64,000 nucleotides of DNA, taken from Phycisphaera sp. (GTDB taxonomy: Bacteria; Planctomycetota; Phycisphaerae; Phycisphaerales; UBA1924). Numbering within the stretch: position 1 is the first letter of the stretch; each line of letters opens with the position of its first letter. The position numbers were made by a program, and so were the translations under genes. The notes beneath the pieces are model-generated. The model was not told the DNA's origin. It searched no databases and saw nothing but the letters and a program-made list of their open reading frames with translations. The stretch covers positions 2,599,205 through 2,663,204 of the forward strand of contig CP098402.1 in assembly GCA_025916675.1 (NCBI GenBank). Reading direction: 5' to 3'. Below are positions 24,791 to 33,274 of the stretch, in pieces.

Positions 24791-25810
24791 CTATTCGCGC
24801 TGCTTGCGGTCTTTGGATTCGTCGCCGGCGATGGAGCCGCGCATCGAGGTGTCGGCCTGGATGTTCTGCATGCGGTAATAGTCCATGACGCCCATGTTGC
24901 CGCCGCGGAAGGCGTCGGCCATGGCCTTGGGCACCTCGGCCTCGGCCAGCACGACGGTCGCGCGGTTCTTCTGCTCTTCGGCCCGGAACTCCTGCTCGGC
25001 GGCGACGGCCATGGCGCGGCGCTTCTCGGCCTCGGCCTGGGCGCGCTTCTTGTCGGCCTCGGCCTGGTCGGTCTGGAGTTTGGCGCCAATGTTCTCGCCC
25101 ACGTCGATGTCGGCGATGTCGATCGATAGGATCTCGAACGCGGTGCCGGCGTCGAGGCCCTTGTCCATCACCACCTTCGAGATGTTGTCGGGATTCTCAA
25201 GCACGGCCTTGTGGTTCTGGGCCGAGCCGATGGTGGTGACGATGCCCTCGCCCACGCGGGCGATGATGGTCTCTTCGGTCGCACCACCGACCAGGCGGGC
25301 CAGGTTGGTTCGCACCGTCACGCGGGCCTTGGCCTTGAGCTGGATGCCGTCCTGGGCCACGGCGTCGATGGTCGTGCGTGGCTGGTTGGCACCGGGACAG
25401 TCGATGACCTTAGGGTTCACGCTGGTGTTCACGGCGTCGAGGATGTCGCGGCCGGCCAGGTCGATGGCGGCGGCGACGTCCCACGGCAGCTCGATGCGGG
25501 CGTTGCTGGCGGCGATCATGGCGCTCACGACGTTGGGCACGCGGCCGCCAGCCAGGTAGTGGGTCTCGAGCTGGTCGGTCGAGATATTGAGCCTCGCCTT
25601 GGCCGCCCGGATGCGGCTGAAGACGATAACGTTCATGTCGACTTTTCGCAGCCACATGCCGATCAGGGCGCCGAAGCTGACCTTGGCCTCGGACACGTAG
25701 GCCTGGATCCACAGCTTGATGAAGCGTCCGAGGATCGCGACGATGGCGATCGCCACGATCAGGAGGACCACGCCGATCGCAATCCAGACACCGTTCGGAA
25801 TTCCGCCCAT
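24791..25810 (-). CDS. floA: Flotillin-like protein FloA (SPFH family)
   Basis: A 339-residue protein. The start ATG at 25810 has GGAGG eight bases upstream and beats the GTG at 25819. One N-terminal membrane hairpin ([20 protein letters not shown]) is followed by the SPFH domain ([55 protein letters not shown]) and a charged coiled coil ([20 protein letters not shown]). This matches the FloA/YqfA class, which organises membrane microdomains and oligomerises. It is third in an nfeD-nfeD-floA operon, the conserved partnership for this family. Confidence 0.92.
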   Translation of the reverse strand: MGGIPNGVWIAIGVVLLIVAIAIVAILGRFIKLWIQAYVSEAKVSFGALIGMWLRKVDMNVIVFSRIRAAKARLNISTDQLETHYLAGGRVPNVVSAMIAASNARIELPWDVAAAIDLAGRDILDAVNTSVNPKVIDCPGANQPRTTIDAVAQDGIQLKAKARVTVRTNLARLVGGATEETIIARVGEGIVTTIGSAQNHKAVLENPDNISKVVMDKGLDAGTAFEILSIDIADIDVGENIGAKLQTDQAEADKKRAQAEAEKRRAMAVAAEQEFRAEEQKNRATVVLAEAEVPKAMADAFRGGNMGVMDYYRMQNIQADTSMRGSIAGDESKDRKQRE

Positions 25811-25950
25811 ACCAGACACCTCCAGGGTCGGGCCGAAATCCTGGCCCGAAGCGCACTATAAGCCCCGTCCACCTGCCTGCAAGCCCTCGGGCTCGGGCAA
25901 GGGGAGGTTCCTGCTCGGTATGGGTTGCTCCGGATCGGATCGGTGAGCGG

Positions 25951-26451
25951 TCAGGCGTCGATCTGGCGGACCTTGAGCTGGATGCCGTCGGCCGAGACGA
26001 CCTTCACCCGGGCGTCCTTGGCGATGTATCCGCTCTCGGCGACGGCGTCGTGGCGCTGGCCCTCGATCTTGACCACGCCGATGGGACGCAGGTCGGTCTG
26101 GGCGTTGCCCTCCTGGCCGACGAGCGCCACGCGCTGGGCGAGGGAGGCGTTGGCCTGGGCGGCCTCGGGGCCGTGCGGGTCGGGGTTGCTCAGGATCAGG
26201 CCCTTGCCGATGGGCGTGTAGGGCAGCACTTTGAAGCCGAAGTACGTCGCCGCCGGTGCGATGACGATCACGGCGAGCATGCCCGAGACCCCCCAGGCGG
26301 TCTCGTAGGTCCACAGGCAGACGACGCCGGCGATGGCCACGACGAGCGCGACGATGCCGATGATGCCCGCGCTGGGGATGAAGAATTCCATCACGCCAAG
26401 CAGAGCGGCCACGCCCAGCAGCAGCAATCCCCAGACGAGCATCGGGTCCAT
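25951..26451 (-). CDS. Short NfeD family membrane protein
   Basis: A 166-residue protein with three or four N-terminal transmembrane helices (LVWGLLLLGVAALLGVMEFF; IIGIVALVVAIAGVVCLW; SGMLAVIVIAPAATYFGF) and a C-terminal OB-fold (DLRPIGVVKIEGQRHDAVAESGYIAKDARVKVVSADG). It matches the short NfeD class that lacks the protease. Its start overlaps the stop of the long NfeD gene by one base (TGATG). It is expected to bind FloA in the membrane. Confidence 0.88.
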   Translation of the reverse strand: MDPMLVWGLLLLGVAALLGVMEFFIPSAGIIGIVALVVAIAGVVCLWTYETAWGVSGMLAVIVIAPAATYFGFKVLPYTPIGKGLILSNPDPHGPEAAQANASLAQRVALVGQEGNAQTDLRPIGVVKIEGQRHDAVAESGYIAKDARVKVVSADGIQLKVRQIDA

Positions 26452-28301
26452 CAGGCCTCCTCCGATCGGGGTGCGGGTGTTGTTTCTAGCCCCGGGGCCT
26501 CATCGGTCGGCTCGACCACCACGCTGAAGGCTGTTGACTCGACCACGCGGACGCGCTGGCCCTGCTCGATGATTGGGCCGACGGATACCACGTCGACCAG
26601 TTCTTCGCCGAAGCGGGCCCGACCCGAGGGCCGCAGTGTGCCGATGGCCTCACCCACCGCGCCGACGGCCAGCTCGGTCTTTGGCGCCGAGATGGCCATG
26701 GCCTCGAAGAACGAGGGGTTGTCGTCGTCGCCCTCGATGGGCACGGAGCGCAGGATGAGCCGGTTGAGCCCCGGGATGCGCCCGAGGTTCTTGGCGAAGA
26801 GGAAGATGATCACGCCGGCGCTCGAAAGCGAGAGCAGCAGCACGACCACGCCGGTGAGCAGGTCGCCCGAGGTCTGGAAGCCCCCACCGCCCGTGAACGT
26901 GCCGAGCAGGCCCACGAACACGAGCACCGCGCCGATGACCCCCGGCACGCCCAGCCCGGGCACGACGAAGATCTCGACGAGCACGAGCAGCACGCCCAGG
27001 CCCAGAGCGGCGAACTCCCACCACCCGGCCATGCCCACCATCGCAGCGGGCGCGAGCAGGCCGATGAGCGCGAGCAGGCCGATCGCGCCGGGCACACCCA
27101 GGCCCGGGCTGGCCATCTCGATGAAGAAGCCCACCAACACGGCGACGATCAGGATGCCTTTGACCACCGGGTTGGACATGAACCTGGCGATGATCATCCA
27201 CACGCTCTCCTCGTATCGCACGAGGGATGACGCGCCGAAGTAGGCCTTGAGCTGCTCGTCGTTTCGGACCACGTCGGTGGCCACACCATACCGCACGAGT
27301 TGCTCGCTGGTCATGGTGACCGGGGCCTTGCCGTCGGTGACGTAGGCCACCACCTTCCAGCGGCCGCGGTCGCCCTCGCTCAGCGTCACGCGCTCTGTCG
27401 GCACGGCCAGCCCGCGGCTGAGCGTCTGGTCGGCGTCGAGGCCTTCGAGCCGGGGGCCCGCGGGGCGGAAGGCGGTGGGGTCGCTCGGATCGACCGGTGC
27501 GCCTGCTGCGGGCTCGGGTGTCTCGGCGGACGTTTGTCCGGTGCCCGCCGAGGGGATCTGCGGCGTGCGGGCCTCCTGGGGCTCGCCGAACAACAGACGG
27601 TATTCTGCGAGATCGATGAACATGCGCTCGCCGATGGGCTGGCCCTCGGGCCCGACGCGGGTGCGCTCAATCATCCAGAGCTCGACGCCCAGCGAGACGA
27701 AGCCCTGCACGAGCTTCTCGTCGTAGCCGTTGCGGCGGGCCGAATCGACGAGGTCGACCAGCAGCGGCGCGAGGATCTTCTGGCGTTCCTCTTCGGAGAG
27801 TTGCTGCAAGCCCAGGATCATCGAGACCTGGATAGGGATGGCGTCGCCCAGCGTGCCGGGGTCGTTGGTGACGATGTCGTCGCAGGCCATGGCGATGATG
27901 GCCCCGCCGCTGTACGCCGTGGTGTTCACCCAGGCCACGACGGTGGGCACCTGGCTGGTCTTGAGCAGGTCGCTGATCTCCAGCACCGCCCCGACTTCGC
28001 CGCCTGGGGTGTCGAGTTCGATCACGACCGCCTGGGCGCCCTCGCCTTGGGCACGCTCGAGCCGCTGCTCGAGGCCCTTCATGGTGAAGCGGTCGATGGC
28101 GGTGCGGATGGGCAGGAGCACCACCTTGTCGGCCTGCCGTGTGGCGGGCACGGAGGTTATCGGGGCGGCCTGACCATCAGAGTCGGAATCCTGGGCCAGC
28201 CCCACTTGGGTGGCCGCGAGGCACAGCATCGCCATCGCGGTGGCCACCATGCGGATGGCCCGCCAGCGGCCGGTCGTGTTGGAGTCTGCCATGGGCTTCA
28301 T
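26451..28301 (-). CDS. Long NfeD protein: ClpP-class membrane serine protease
   Basis: About 616 residues from the ATG at 28301; the next ATG, nine bases on, is equally possible. The signal peptide (MVATAMAMLCLAATQVGLA) leads into a ClpP/SppA-class protease domain (VVLLPIRTAIDRFTMKGLEQRLERA; VIELDTPGGEVGAV; NTTAYSGGAIIAMACDDI with the likely nucleophile Ser). Four to five transmembrane helices and a C-terminal OB-fold follow. A long acidic, proline-rich insert sits in the middle (about residues 230-300). These proteases act on stomatin or flotillin partners, consistent with floA downstream. A reverse-strand TATACT just upstream (about 28313-28318) is a weak -10 candidate. Confidence 0.88.
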   Translation of the reverse strand: MKPMADSNTTGRWRAIRMVATAMAMLCLAATQVGLAQDSDSDGQAAPITSVPATRQADKVVLLPIRTAIDRFTMKGLEQRLERAQGEGAQAVVIELDTPGGEVGAVLEISDLLKTSQVPTVVAWVNTTAYSGGAIIAMACDDIVTNDPGTLGDAIPIQVSMILGLQQLSEEERQKILAPLLVDLVDSARRNGYDEKLVQGFVSLGVELWMIERTRVGPEGQPIGERMFIDLAEYRLLFGEPQEARTPQIPSAGTGQTSAETPEPAAGAPVDPSDPTAFRPAGPRLEGLDADQTLSRGLAVPTERVTLSEGDRGRWKVVAYVTDGKAPVTMTSEQLVRYGVATDVVRNDEQLKAYFGASSLVRYEESVWMIIARFMSNPVVKGILIVAVLVGFFIEMASPGLGVPGAIGLLALIGLLAPAAMVGMAGWWEFAALGLGVLLVLVEIFVVPGLGVPGVIGAVLVFVGLLGTFTGGGGFQTSGDLLTGVVVLLLSLSSAGVIIFLFAKNLGRIPGLNRLILRSVPIEGDDDNPSFFEAMAISAPKTELAVGAVGEAIGTLRPSGRARFGEELVDVVSVGPIIEQGQRVRVVESTAFSVVVEPTDEAPGLETTPAPRSEEA

Positions 28302-28363
28302 GTCGGTATGCAGTATATTGCCCTTGTCGCGCGTGCCCGTGTGATACCCATACGTTCGGCTCT

Positions 28364-28921
28364 TTACGTATTGGTATCCCGTCCGGTTTGTTCCACCGAC
28401 CACGCCATCCGGTCTTCGCGGCAGTCGATATGCACGCAGAACAGCCCCGGCAGGCCGGTGCGGTCGGCATCAGGACGGGCCAGATGCTCGTGATCGTGGC
28501 CGTCGACCATGGGCCAGATGACCTTCCGGTCGCTCTCGGGCAGGGGTAGGGCGGCCACCGCGCCCGGCTCGAACCACCGCAGGCGGCCCTCGGCGATGTC
28601 AACCTCGGGCACCTCGACGGGCCCCAGCACGCGGAAGTAGAACATGAGCCAGTGGCCCTTGCCTTCGAAGGCCCGCTCGCTGATCAGGCCCATGAGGTGC
28701 AAGCGCTCGATGGGCACGTCGATGCCGGCCTCTTCCTGAATCTCACGCCGGGCGCACTGGTGCGGAGATTCCCCAAGGGCGGTATCGAGCTTGCCGCCGA
28801 TGGGTGAGCACAGGCCCAAGTTGGGCGATTTTTTGCGCTCGATGAGCAGGAGGCGGCCGGCGGCGTCGCGCAGGTCGCAGAGGCAGGCAAGCTTGTAGGG
28901 CAATTCGGGGGTGTTGGTCAT
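28364..28921 (-). CDS. Nudix hydrolase
   Basis: A 185-residue protein starting MTNTPELPYK. The Nudix box is present near residues 43-66 and ends in the canonical REIQEEAGI; the glycine-to-glutamate segment (GKLDTALGE) is two residues longer than the strict consensus. It opens LACLCDLRDAAGRLLLIERKK, as in 8-oxo-dGTP or ADP-ribose-type enzymes, and hydrolyses nucleoside diphosphate linkages. The exact substrate is unknown. It lies 62 bp upstream of nfeD and may be co-transcribed with it. Confidence 0.88.
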   Translation of the reverse strand: MTNTPELPYKLACLCDLRDAAGRLLLIERKKSPNLGLCSPIGGKLDTALGESPHQCARREIQEEAGIDVPIERLHLMGLISERAFEGKGHWLMFYFRVLGPVEVPEVDIAEGRLRWFEPGAVAALPLPESDRKVIWPMVDGHDHEHLARPDADRTGLPGLFCVHIDCREDRMAWSVEQTGRDTNT

Positions 28922-29246
28922 ATCGGGGAGCGAGGCTAGACAGCGGTAACGCGGAGGGCCCAAAAAAAGAGATCCGCCCCGGGTGGTGCCGGGGCGGATC
29001 GGGTGGCTCGCAGCAAAGTGGTGGTGGGAACTGCCGCGGAGCCGGTGGTGTCTTGATGTCGGGGCCCCGGGGCGTGCCCGAGAGCCCCCACGAGAGAGGG
29101 AGGAGAGAGATGCCTTTCGAGACCATTTCGAGACCACGCCGGGGCTCGTCCGTGAGCCCCTCGCACAACCGCGTGGGTCGCCCGCAGCCTTGCGGGCCTC
29201 GAAATGCGCTGGATCGCCTGTTAGAACGACCCGCGCCCGATAGGTG
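28922..29246. other. Intergenic between mraZ transcript end and Nudix gene
   Basis: About 325 bp without a credible gene. It contains the reverse-strand terminator at 28961-29000 and a smaller GCCCGCA/TGCGGGC hairpin near 29178-29196. It is probably the 3' untranslated part of the mraZ transcript plus the promoter area of the Nudix gene. Confidence 0.5.
28961..29000 (-). terminator. Intrinsic terminator downstream of mraZ
   Basis: An 11-bp perfect stem (GATCCGCCCCG/CGGGGCGGATC) with an 8-nt loop is followed on the reverse strand by TCTTTTTTTG. It should end a transcript arriving from mraZ, about 390 nt after its stop, and insulate the Nudix-nfeD-floA genes. Confidence 0.85.
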
Positions 29247-29396
29247 TCAGCCGGGGCTGACCCCCCTCTCTCTCCGACAGCCGCTGGCGTCGGCGAACCG
29301 AACGCCGGAGTCTGTTGTGGCCGGGGTGCGGCGTCCTGCCGCGTCCCGGCCCGGTTTGGGGCGGTGAGCGTCCGTGGTGCTCACTTGGGCGTTCAT
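29247..29396 (-). CDS. Small uncharacterised ORF coupled to mraZ
   Basis: A 49-residue frame (MNAQVSTTDAHRP…RRERGVSPG). Its ATG overlaps the mraZ stop as ATGA, the position normally held by rsmH (mraW). It is hydrophilic, Arg-rich and unlike RsmH or FtsL. Its stop codon lies within a perfect 7-bp hairpin (GTCAGCC/GGCTGAC). It may be a real small protein or a chance frame. Confidence 0.35.
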   Translation of the reverse strand: MNAQVSTTDAHRPKPGRDAAGRRTPATTDSGVRFADASGCRRERGVSPG

Positions 29397-29836
29397 TTCG
29401 AGTCGACCTTTCGGACCAGGTTGGGCAAGTCGGCGAAGCGCCTTGCTCGATCCGCTTGCCAGCCGTCCTGGTCGTGGATCTCCAGCCGGTTGCGCACGCC
29501 GACGACCACCACCGCACGCCCGAGCCCGGTCATCTCCAGGTGCTCCTTGGGCAGCATGATCCGGCCTTGTGCGTCGACCGTGAGCATCTCGGCCAGGCCA
29601 TACAGCGTGGCTTCGAGTTCGCTCTGGTCCTCGTTGGGCGTCAGGCTCTCGGCGCTCTGCTCGGCCAGCCGGTGGAAGGTCTTGGCCGGGTAGAGCCTGA
29701 GGATGCCGTTGGGCCAGGGGACGCAGTACCACTGGTCGCCCTGGGTTTCCGGATCCCATTGGGCCCGGTGCTTCTTGGGCAGGGACAGACGCTGTTTCGC
29801 GTCGATCGCGTGCTCGGCATGTCCGGTGAAGAGCAT
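29393..29836 (-). CDS. mraZ: Transcriptional regulator MraZ
   Basis: A 147-residue protein from the ATG at 29836 (MLFTGHAEHAIDAKQRLSLP), which matches the universal MraZ start; a GTG four codons earlier is possible. There are two SpoVT-AbrB-like domains, each with a D-A-K/Q-G/Q-R-L/I core (AIDAKQRLSLPKKHR; TVDAQGRIMLPKEHLE). MraZ forms ring oligomers that bind spaced TGGG repeats and represses its own division/cell-wall operon. Here rsmH, ftsL and the rest of the dcw cluster do not follow, so the regulator is separated from its usual targets. Confidence 0.92.
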   Translation of the reverse strand: MLFTGHAEHAIDAKQRLSLPKKHRAQWDPETQGDQWYCVPWPNGILRLYPAKTFHRLAEQSAESLTPNEDQSELEATLYGLAEMLTVDAQGRIMLPKEHLEMTGLGRAVVVVGVRNRLEIHDQDGWQADRARRFADLPNLVRKVDSK

Positions 29837-29869
29837 CGGGTTGGGCACTCACGAGGGCCATCGGATGGG

Positions 29870-29898
29870 ATTATGACCCACTTTGACCCACAATGCAA
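29870..29898 (-). promoter_or_regulatory. mraZ promoter with embedded MraZ box
   Basis: On the reverse strand TTGCAT (29898-29893) and CATAAT (29875-29870) are separated by exactly 17 bp. The spacer contains two TGGGT repeats five bases apart (29890-29886 and 29880-29876), the signature of an MraZ operator. Weaker repeats in the same 10-bp phase lie upstream (TGTTG, GGGCA). Binding there would block RNA polymerase, so the layout predicts tight autorepression. Confidence 0.75.
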
Positions 29899-30049
29899 CA
29901 CTTTCTGCCCCCGATTTCGGCATTTCTTCAATTTTTTGTTGAGCCGATCTCTTTTTATCCACATTTTGATTGGGAGATGTTCAGAATTATCACCCCCGGG
30001 ATCCATTCCAGGCGCGATCCGTACACAAGGGCTCAACCCAAGTCCGGGA

Positions 30050-30568
30050 ATGCATGTGCAAAAGACGAATACGGAATTCACACAGCCCGGGCTGATCGTC
30101 GAGGCCTGCGACCGGCTCCATACCGGGTTGTTCCTGCTTTCGGCCCTGCACGACCACGCCCGGGCTGGCACGCTGGCCATCGGTGTCCACCTGTGCGCCT
30201 TCGACCCCATCTTGCTGTGCGTGCCGGTGAGGCGGGGGCATCGCATCGAGCCGCTGATCCGCGATTCGCGCTCGTTTGCGGTGTGCAGCGTGCCAGTGGC
30301 CGACCGGGCATTGCGCCGCCGGTTCGAGGAGCATCCATCGGCCGAGGAATACCACGATCCATTCGACGCCGTCCCGGTGATGCGATTGGAGACGGGCGCG
30401 CCGGTGCTCCGGTCGAGCACGCTTGCGTTCGACTGTGAGGTTGTCCGGCACATCGACATGGACGCCGATCACGAGCTTTATATCGGTCGTGTGGTGGCCG
30501 CGCGCATCAATGGCGATGCTCCGCCGCCCGCGCGGGCGTCGGAGATCGGGCAGTTGCACACGGACTGA
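30050..30568 (+). CDS. Flavin reductase-like (FMN-binding split barrel) protein
   Basis: A 172-residue protein starting MHVQKTNTEF. The overall pattern is that of the flavin reductase/PNPOx-like split barrel: GLFLLSALHDHARAGTLAIGVHLCAFDPILLCVPVRRGHRIEPLIRDSRSFAVCSV corresponds to the conserved strands and the phosphate-binding loop, and VVRHIDMDADHELYIGRVVAARIN to the C-terminal strands. It probably binds FMN. The electron partner is unknown. The upstream 150 bp is unusually A+T-rich and holds the divergent mraZ promoter. Confidence 0.75.
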   Translation: MHVQKTNTEFTQPGLIVEACDRLHTGLFLLSALHDHARAGTLAIGVHLCAFDPILLCVPVRRGHRIEPLIRDSRSFAVCSVPVADRALRRRFEEHPSAEEYHDPFDAVPVMRLETGAPVLRSSTLAFDCEVVRHIDMDADHELYIGRVVAARINGDAPPPARASEIGQLHTD

Positions 30569-30572
30569 GTCC

Positions 30573-30959
30573 TCAACCGGGTTCGACGGCTTGGCGCATC
30601 TCTTCGCCGCGCTCGATCAGGGCTTCGGCGGCGTCTTGCTCGACCGAAACGGCTTCGAGGTCGTAGTGCCAGCGGATCCTGGTCTCGATGGGCAGCGGCA
30701 GGATGATGAAGTCGATGGGTGGGTACTCGTACCACGGGGCGTTGGCCCAGGGGGCGGCGGCCAGGGGCTGGTAGCCGTCCTTGCGGAGGCGCAGGTCGTA
30801 CTGCCCGTAGTAGCGGAAGCCGACCTCGAGGGGGGTTGCGCCGACCTCGACGCCGTTGAGGGTGACCAGGGCACCGGGGGGCTCGCTGGTGACCACGATG
30901 GTGCGCGAGGTGCAGCCGGCCAGAAAGATCGCGAGTGTGAGGAAGAGAAGACCCCTCAC
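30573..30959 (-). CDS. PEGA-domain lipoprotein
   Basis: About 128 residues from the GTG at 30959, which gives a compact lipoprotein signal (RGLLFLTLAIFLAGC). A longer frame to 31052 would read through a REP element. The mature part opens with a PEGA-type surface domain (TIVVTSEPPGALVTLNGVEVGATPLEV…LRLRKDGYQPL) followed by a short unassigned tail. It follows lptB in the same orientation, so an outer-membrane or cell-surface role is reasonable. Upstream GGAGAGGG supplied by the REP sequence may serve as the ribosome-binding site. Confidence 0.75.
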   Translation of the reverse strand: MRGLLFLTLAIFLAGCTSRTIVVTSEPPGALVTLNGVEVGATPLEVGFRYYGQYDLRLRKDGYQPLAAAPWANAPWYEYPPIDFIILPLPIETRIRWHYDLEAVSVEQDAAEALIERGEEMRQAVEPG

Positions 30960-31029
30960 CCCAGCCCTCTCCCCGCAGACGAGGAGAGGGAGGAAGAGTG
31001 AAGAACCCCGCGCTTGCGCTTGGGGCTCG
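30953..31029. repeat. REPIN-like pair of palindromic repeats
   Basis: Two hairpin repeats lie in series. At 30953-30993, CCCTCTCC/GGAGAGGG (30965-30972 and 30983-30990) is flanked by CCCTCACCCCAG, the look of widespread bacterial REP elements. At 31006-31029, CCCC…CGCTTGCGC…GGGGCTCG resembles the copy inside priA at 46388-46411. They sit between lptB and the PEGA lipoprotein and overlap the start of the latter. Confidence 0.6.
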
Positions 31030-31048
31030 GAAGGAGAAGGGCGAGCGA

Positions 31049-31864
31049 TCACGGCCTGGGCTCCGTGGCGGTGCCGTTGCCGCCCTCGCGGCGGCGGCGA
31101 CGCCGGTTCGAGGGCGGGGCGTCGGCCACGGCGTCGAACTCGTCGCCGCGGAACAAGCCGCCTAAGTAGGTCTGGCGGACGAGCTCGTTCTTGATGAGCG
31201 GGCCGGGGGCGCCCTCGGCGAAGACCTTGCCGTCGTTGATGATGTAGGCCCGGTCGCAGACCTTGAGGGTCTGGTGGACGTTATGGTCGGTGATGAGGCA
31301 GGCGATGCCGGCGTCGCGGAGGGTGTGGATCTCGTGCTGGAGGTCCTCGACGGCGATGGGGTCGACGCCGCTGAAGGGCTCGTCGAGCATGATGATGCGA
31401 GGGTTGGTGACCAGGGCGCGGGCGATCTCGAGCTTGCGACGCTCGCCGCCCGAGCAGGTGCGGGCCTTTTCCTTGGTCTTCTTGACCAGACCGAAACGGT
31501 CGAGCAGCTCGCCGGCCCGCTGCTTGCGCTCCTTCCGAGAGATGGGCAGGGTCTCGAGGATGGCCAGCAGGTTCTGCTCGCAGGTGAGGCGTTGGAAGAC
31601 GCTGGGCTCCTGGCTGAGGTAGCCCATGCCCAGGCGGGCCCGCTTGTACATGGGCAGGGGGGCGACGTCCTGCCCATCGAAGTGGACGCTGCCCTCGTCG
31701 GCGGCGAGCATGCCGATGGTCATGCGGAAGCTGGTGGTCTTGCCGGCGCCGTTGCGGCCCAGGAGGCCGACGATCTCGGCCTGGTCGACGGCGAAGCTGA
31801 CGCCGCGCACGACCTCGCGCCCGTTGAAGCTCTTGTGCAGGTTGGTCGCTTCGAGCAGGGGCAC
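31049..31864 (-). CDS. lptB: LPS export ABC transporter ATPase LptB
   Basis: A 271-residue cytoplasmic ATPase that powers extraction of LPS from the inner membrane with LptFG. The GTG at 31864 (PLLEATNLHKSF) matches the family start. Walker A is GLLGRNGAGKTTSF, the signature is TCSGGERRKLEIARAL (Cys in place of the usual Leu), Walker B IIMLDEPFSGVDP, and the H-loop LITDHNVHQTL. GMGYLSQEPSVFQRLT is the LptB-type Q-loop. It adds a basic C-terminal tail (NRRRRRREGG). lptA, lptC, lptF and lptG are not nearby. It works downstream of the Kdo genes in this window. Confidence 0.92.
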   Translation of the reverse strand: MPLLEATNLHKSFNGREVVRGVSFAVDQAEIVGLLGRNGAGKTTSFRMTIGMLAADEGSVHFDGQDVAPLPMYKRARLGMGYLSQEPSVFQRLTCEQNLLAILETLPISRKERKQRAGELLDRFGLVKKTKEKARTCSGGERRKLEIARALVTNPRIIMLDEPFSGVDPIAVEDLQHEIHTLRDAGIACLITDHNVHQTLKVCDRAYIINDGKVFAEGAPGPLIKNELVRQTYLGGLFRGDEFDAVADAPPSNRRRRRREGGNGTATEPRP

Positions 31865-31892
31865 GTGCAGGAGTCTATGGAGACGCGGGAGG

Positions 31893-32744
31893 TCAGGAAA
31901 GCGAGCCGAGATCCCAGGATGGGGCTCCCTGGCCCAGCAATTCTGCCAGCCTCCGCTGGTCTGGCTCGAAGACCTGCACCATGCGATCGATGGACGATGG
32001 GCTGGGGTGGCTCGGGCGTGGCGGAGGGGCGTCGCTGGTGGCCCGGTGGGCCGCACGCCTGAGGCCCTGGGGCACGAGCGGTCGAACGAGCCGGCGGTAC
32101 GCGGGCAGCCGGGCCAGCCGCTGGGCCAGCGGGCGCTGCCGGCGGATGCCGCTGGTCTGGTGGGCGGGGGCTTGTGGCGGGGCTTGCTCGGGCGTTGGGT
32201 CGGCACCGACGAAGTGGGCGACCTGGCGGGCGACCTCGGTTCGGTTCTTGATGTAGTGCTCGAACTTGACGGGCAGGAGGCGATCGAGGCCAAAGGTTTC
32301 GAGCCAGGGCTCGAGCTGGTAGGCGTAGCGGCTGCCGTCGATGAAGTAGGGGTTGCGTTCCAGTTCGGCATCGAAGTCGAGCGAGCCCCACCCCATCGCG
32401 GCGTCGAAGTGGTGGTGGCTGATGGCCCGGGCGATGGGATGGCGCATGATGTAGACCAGCCGCAGGTCTGGCCCGAGTACTTCTTTGGCTCGGGAGGCGA
32501 CCTCGCCGAAGTGCGGCCGCAGCGTGTATTGCGCGCTCGCGTCGACGCCGGCGACATCCGGGGGCAGGCCCGCGTACGCGTTCGCGTACGCGTCGCGACC
32601 GGCTTGGGTGAGTACGTCATCGGTCAGCAGGTTGTCGGGTTCCTTGCCGGCGGGGAACGCGAAGCCGCGCATGGCCCGCAGATCCTCGTACAGGGACGAT
32701 GTGCCGGCCTTCATGGCCCCGATGATGAGCAGCTTTGGGCCCAT
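31893..32744 (-). CDS. Sulfotransferase family protein
   Basis: A 283-residue protein starting MGPKLLIIGAMKAGTSSL. The 5'-phosphosulfate loop for the PAPS donor is IIGAMKAGTSSLYEDL, and the 3'-phosphate motif is LVYIMRHPIARAISHHHF. EVLGPDLRLVYIMRHP and a later DRLLPVKFEHYI strand match Sulfotransfer_1/heparan N-sulfotransferase-like enzymes. It would transfer sulfate to a carbohydrate or lipid acceptor, and sulfated polysaccharides are common in marine planctomycetes. The C-terminal third is Pro/Arg-rich. It lies 28 bp upstream of lptB in the same orientation. Confidence 0.82.
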   Translation of the reverse strand: MGPKLLIIGAMKAGTSSLYEDLRAMRGFAFPAGKEPDNLLTDDVLTQAGRDAYANAYAGLPPDVAGVDASAQYTLRPHFGEVASRAKEVLGPDLRLVYIMRHPIARAISHHHFDAAMGWGSLDFDAELERNPYFIDGSRYAYQLEPWLETFGLDRLLPVKFEHYIKNRTEVARQVAHFVGADPTPEQAPPQAPAHQTSGIRRQRPLAQRLARLPAYRRLVRPLVPQGLRRAAHRATSDAPPPRPSHPSPSSIDRMVQVFEPDQRRLAELLGQGAPSWDLGSLS

Positions 32745-32770
32745 TGGCCCAAGTGTACTGCCCGGCGGGC

Positions 32771-33274
32771 TCAGGCGAACTGCTGCTCGGCTGTCTTGGG
32801 CTGAGGGGCCTTGAGGAATCGCAGGCACATGGGGTAGCGGTAGTAGCGGCCCTTAGCGGCGGCCACGCTGGCCAGGATGGGAAACAGCAGGCCGTAGATG
32901 AGCAGGAAGGGCGCGAAGAAGATCAGGCCGATGCCCAGGGTAAAGATGGCGACCAACGCGGTGCCCACGACCGAGTAGAGGACGTAGGTCAGGGCGTAGT
33001 TGAACATCTCGCGGCCGTGGTCGGCCACGAACGGACGTTCCTTGCCCGGAACGTGCATGACATACAGGCCCCAGACGATGCCGAGCGGTGCGAGCGTGCC
33101 GCTGGTGATGACGGTGGCCAGCAGGGGACCGAGGTGGGTCCACAGGCCCCACTGGCAATCTTCGTCGGTTGCGTCCTGGTAGACGTAGTGCTTGCCGTCC
33201 ATGGTGGAGCCGTCCGCTGGGGGCTGGTTCTTGGAGTCGGGACCGATGTTCATGGCGAAGGCGGCGGCGTGCAT
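32771..33274 (-). CDS. DUF4870-type membrane protein
   Basis: A 167-residue protein from the ATG at 33274, which has GAGGAG upstream. After a 45-residue hydrophilic N-terminus come three or four hydrophobic helices (HLGPLLATVITSGTLAPLGIVWGLYV; FNYALTYVLYSVVGTALVAIFTLGIGLIFF; LLIYGLLFPILASVAAA) and a short polar tail. The pattern matches DUF4870/Tic20-like proteins of unknown function. Confidence 0.7.
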   Translation of the reverse strand: MHAAAFAMNIGPDSKNQPPADGSTMDGKHYVYQDATDEDCQWGLWTHLGPLLATVITSGTLAPLGIVWGLYVMHVPGKERPFVADHGREMFNYALTYVLYSVVGTALVAIFTLGIGLIFFAPFLLIYGLLFPILASVAAAKGRYYRYPMCLRFLKAPQPKTAEQQFA

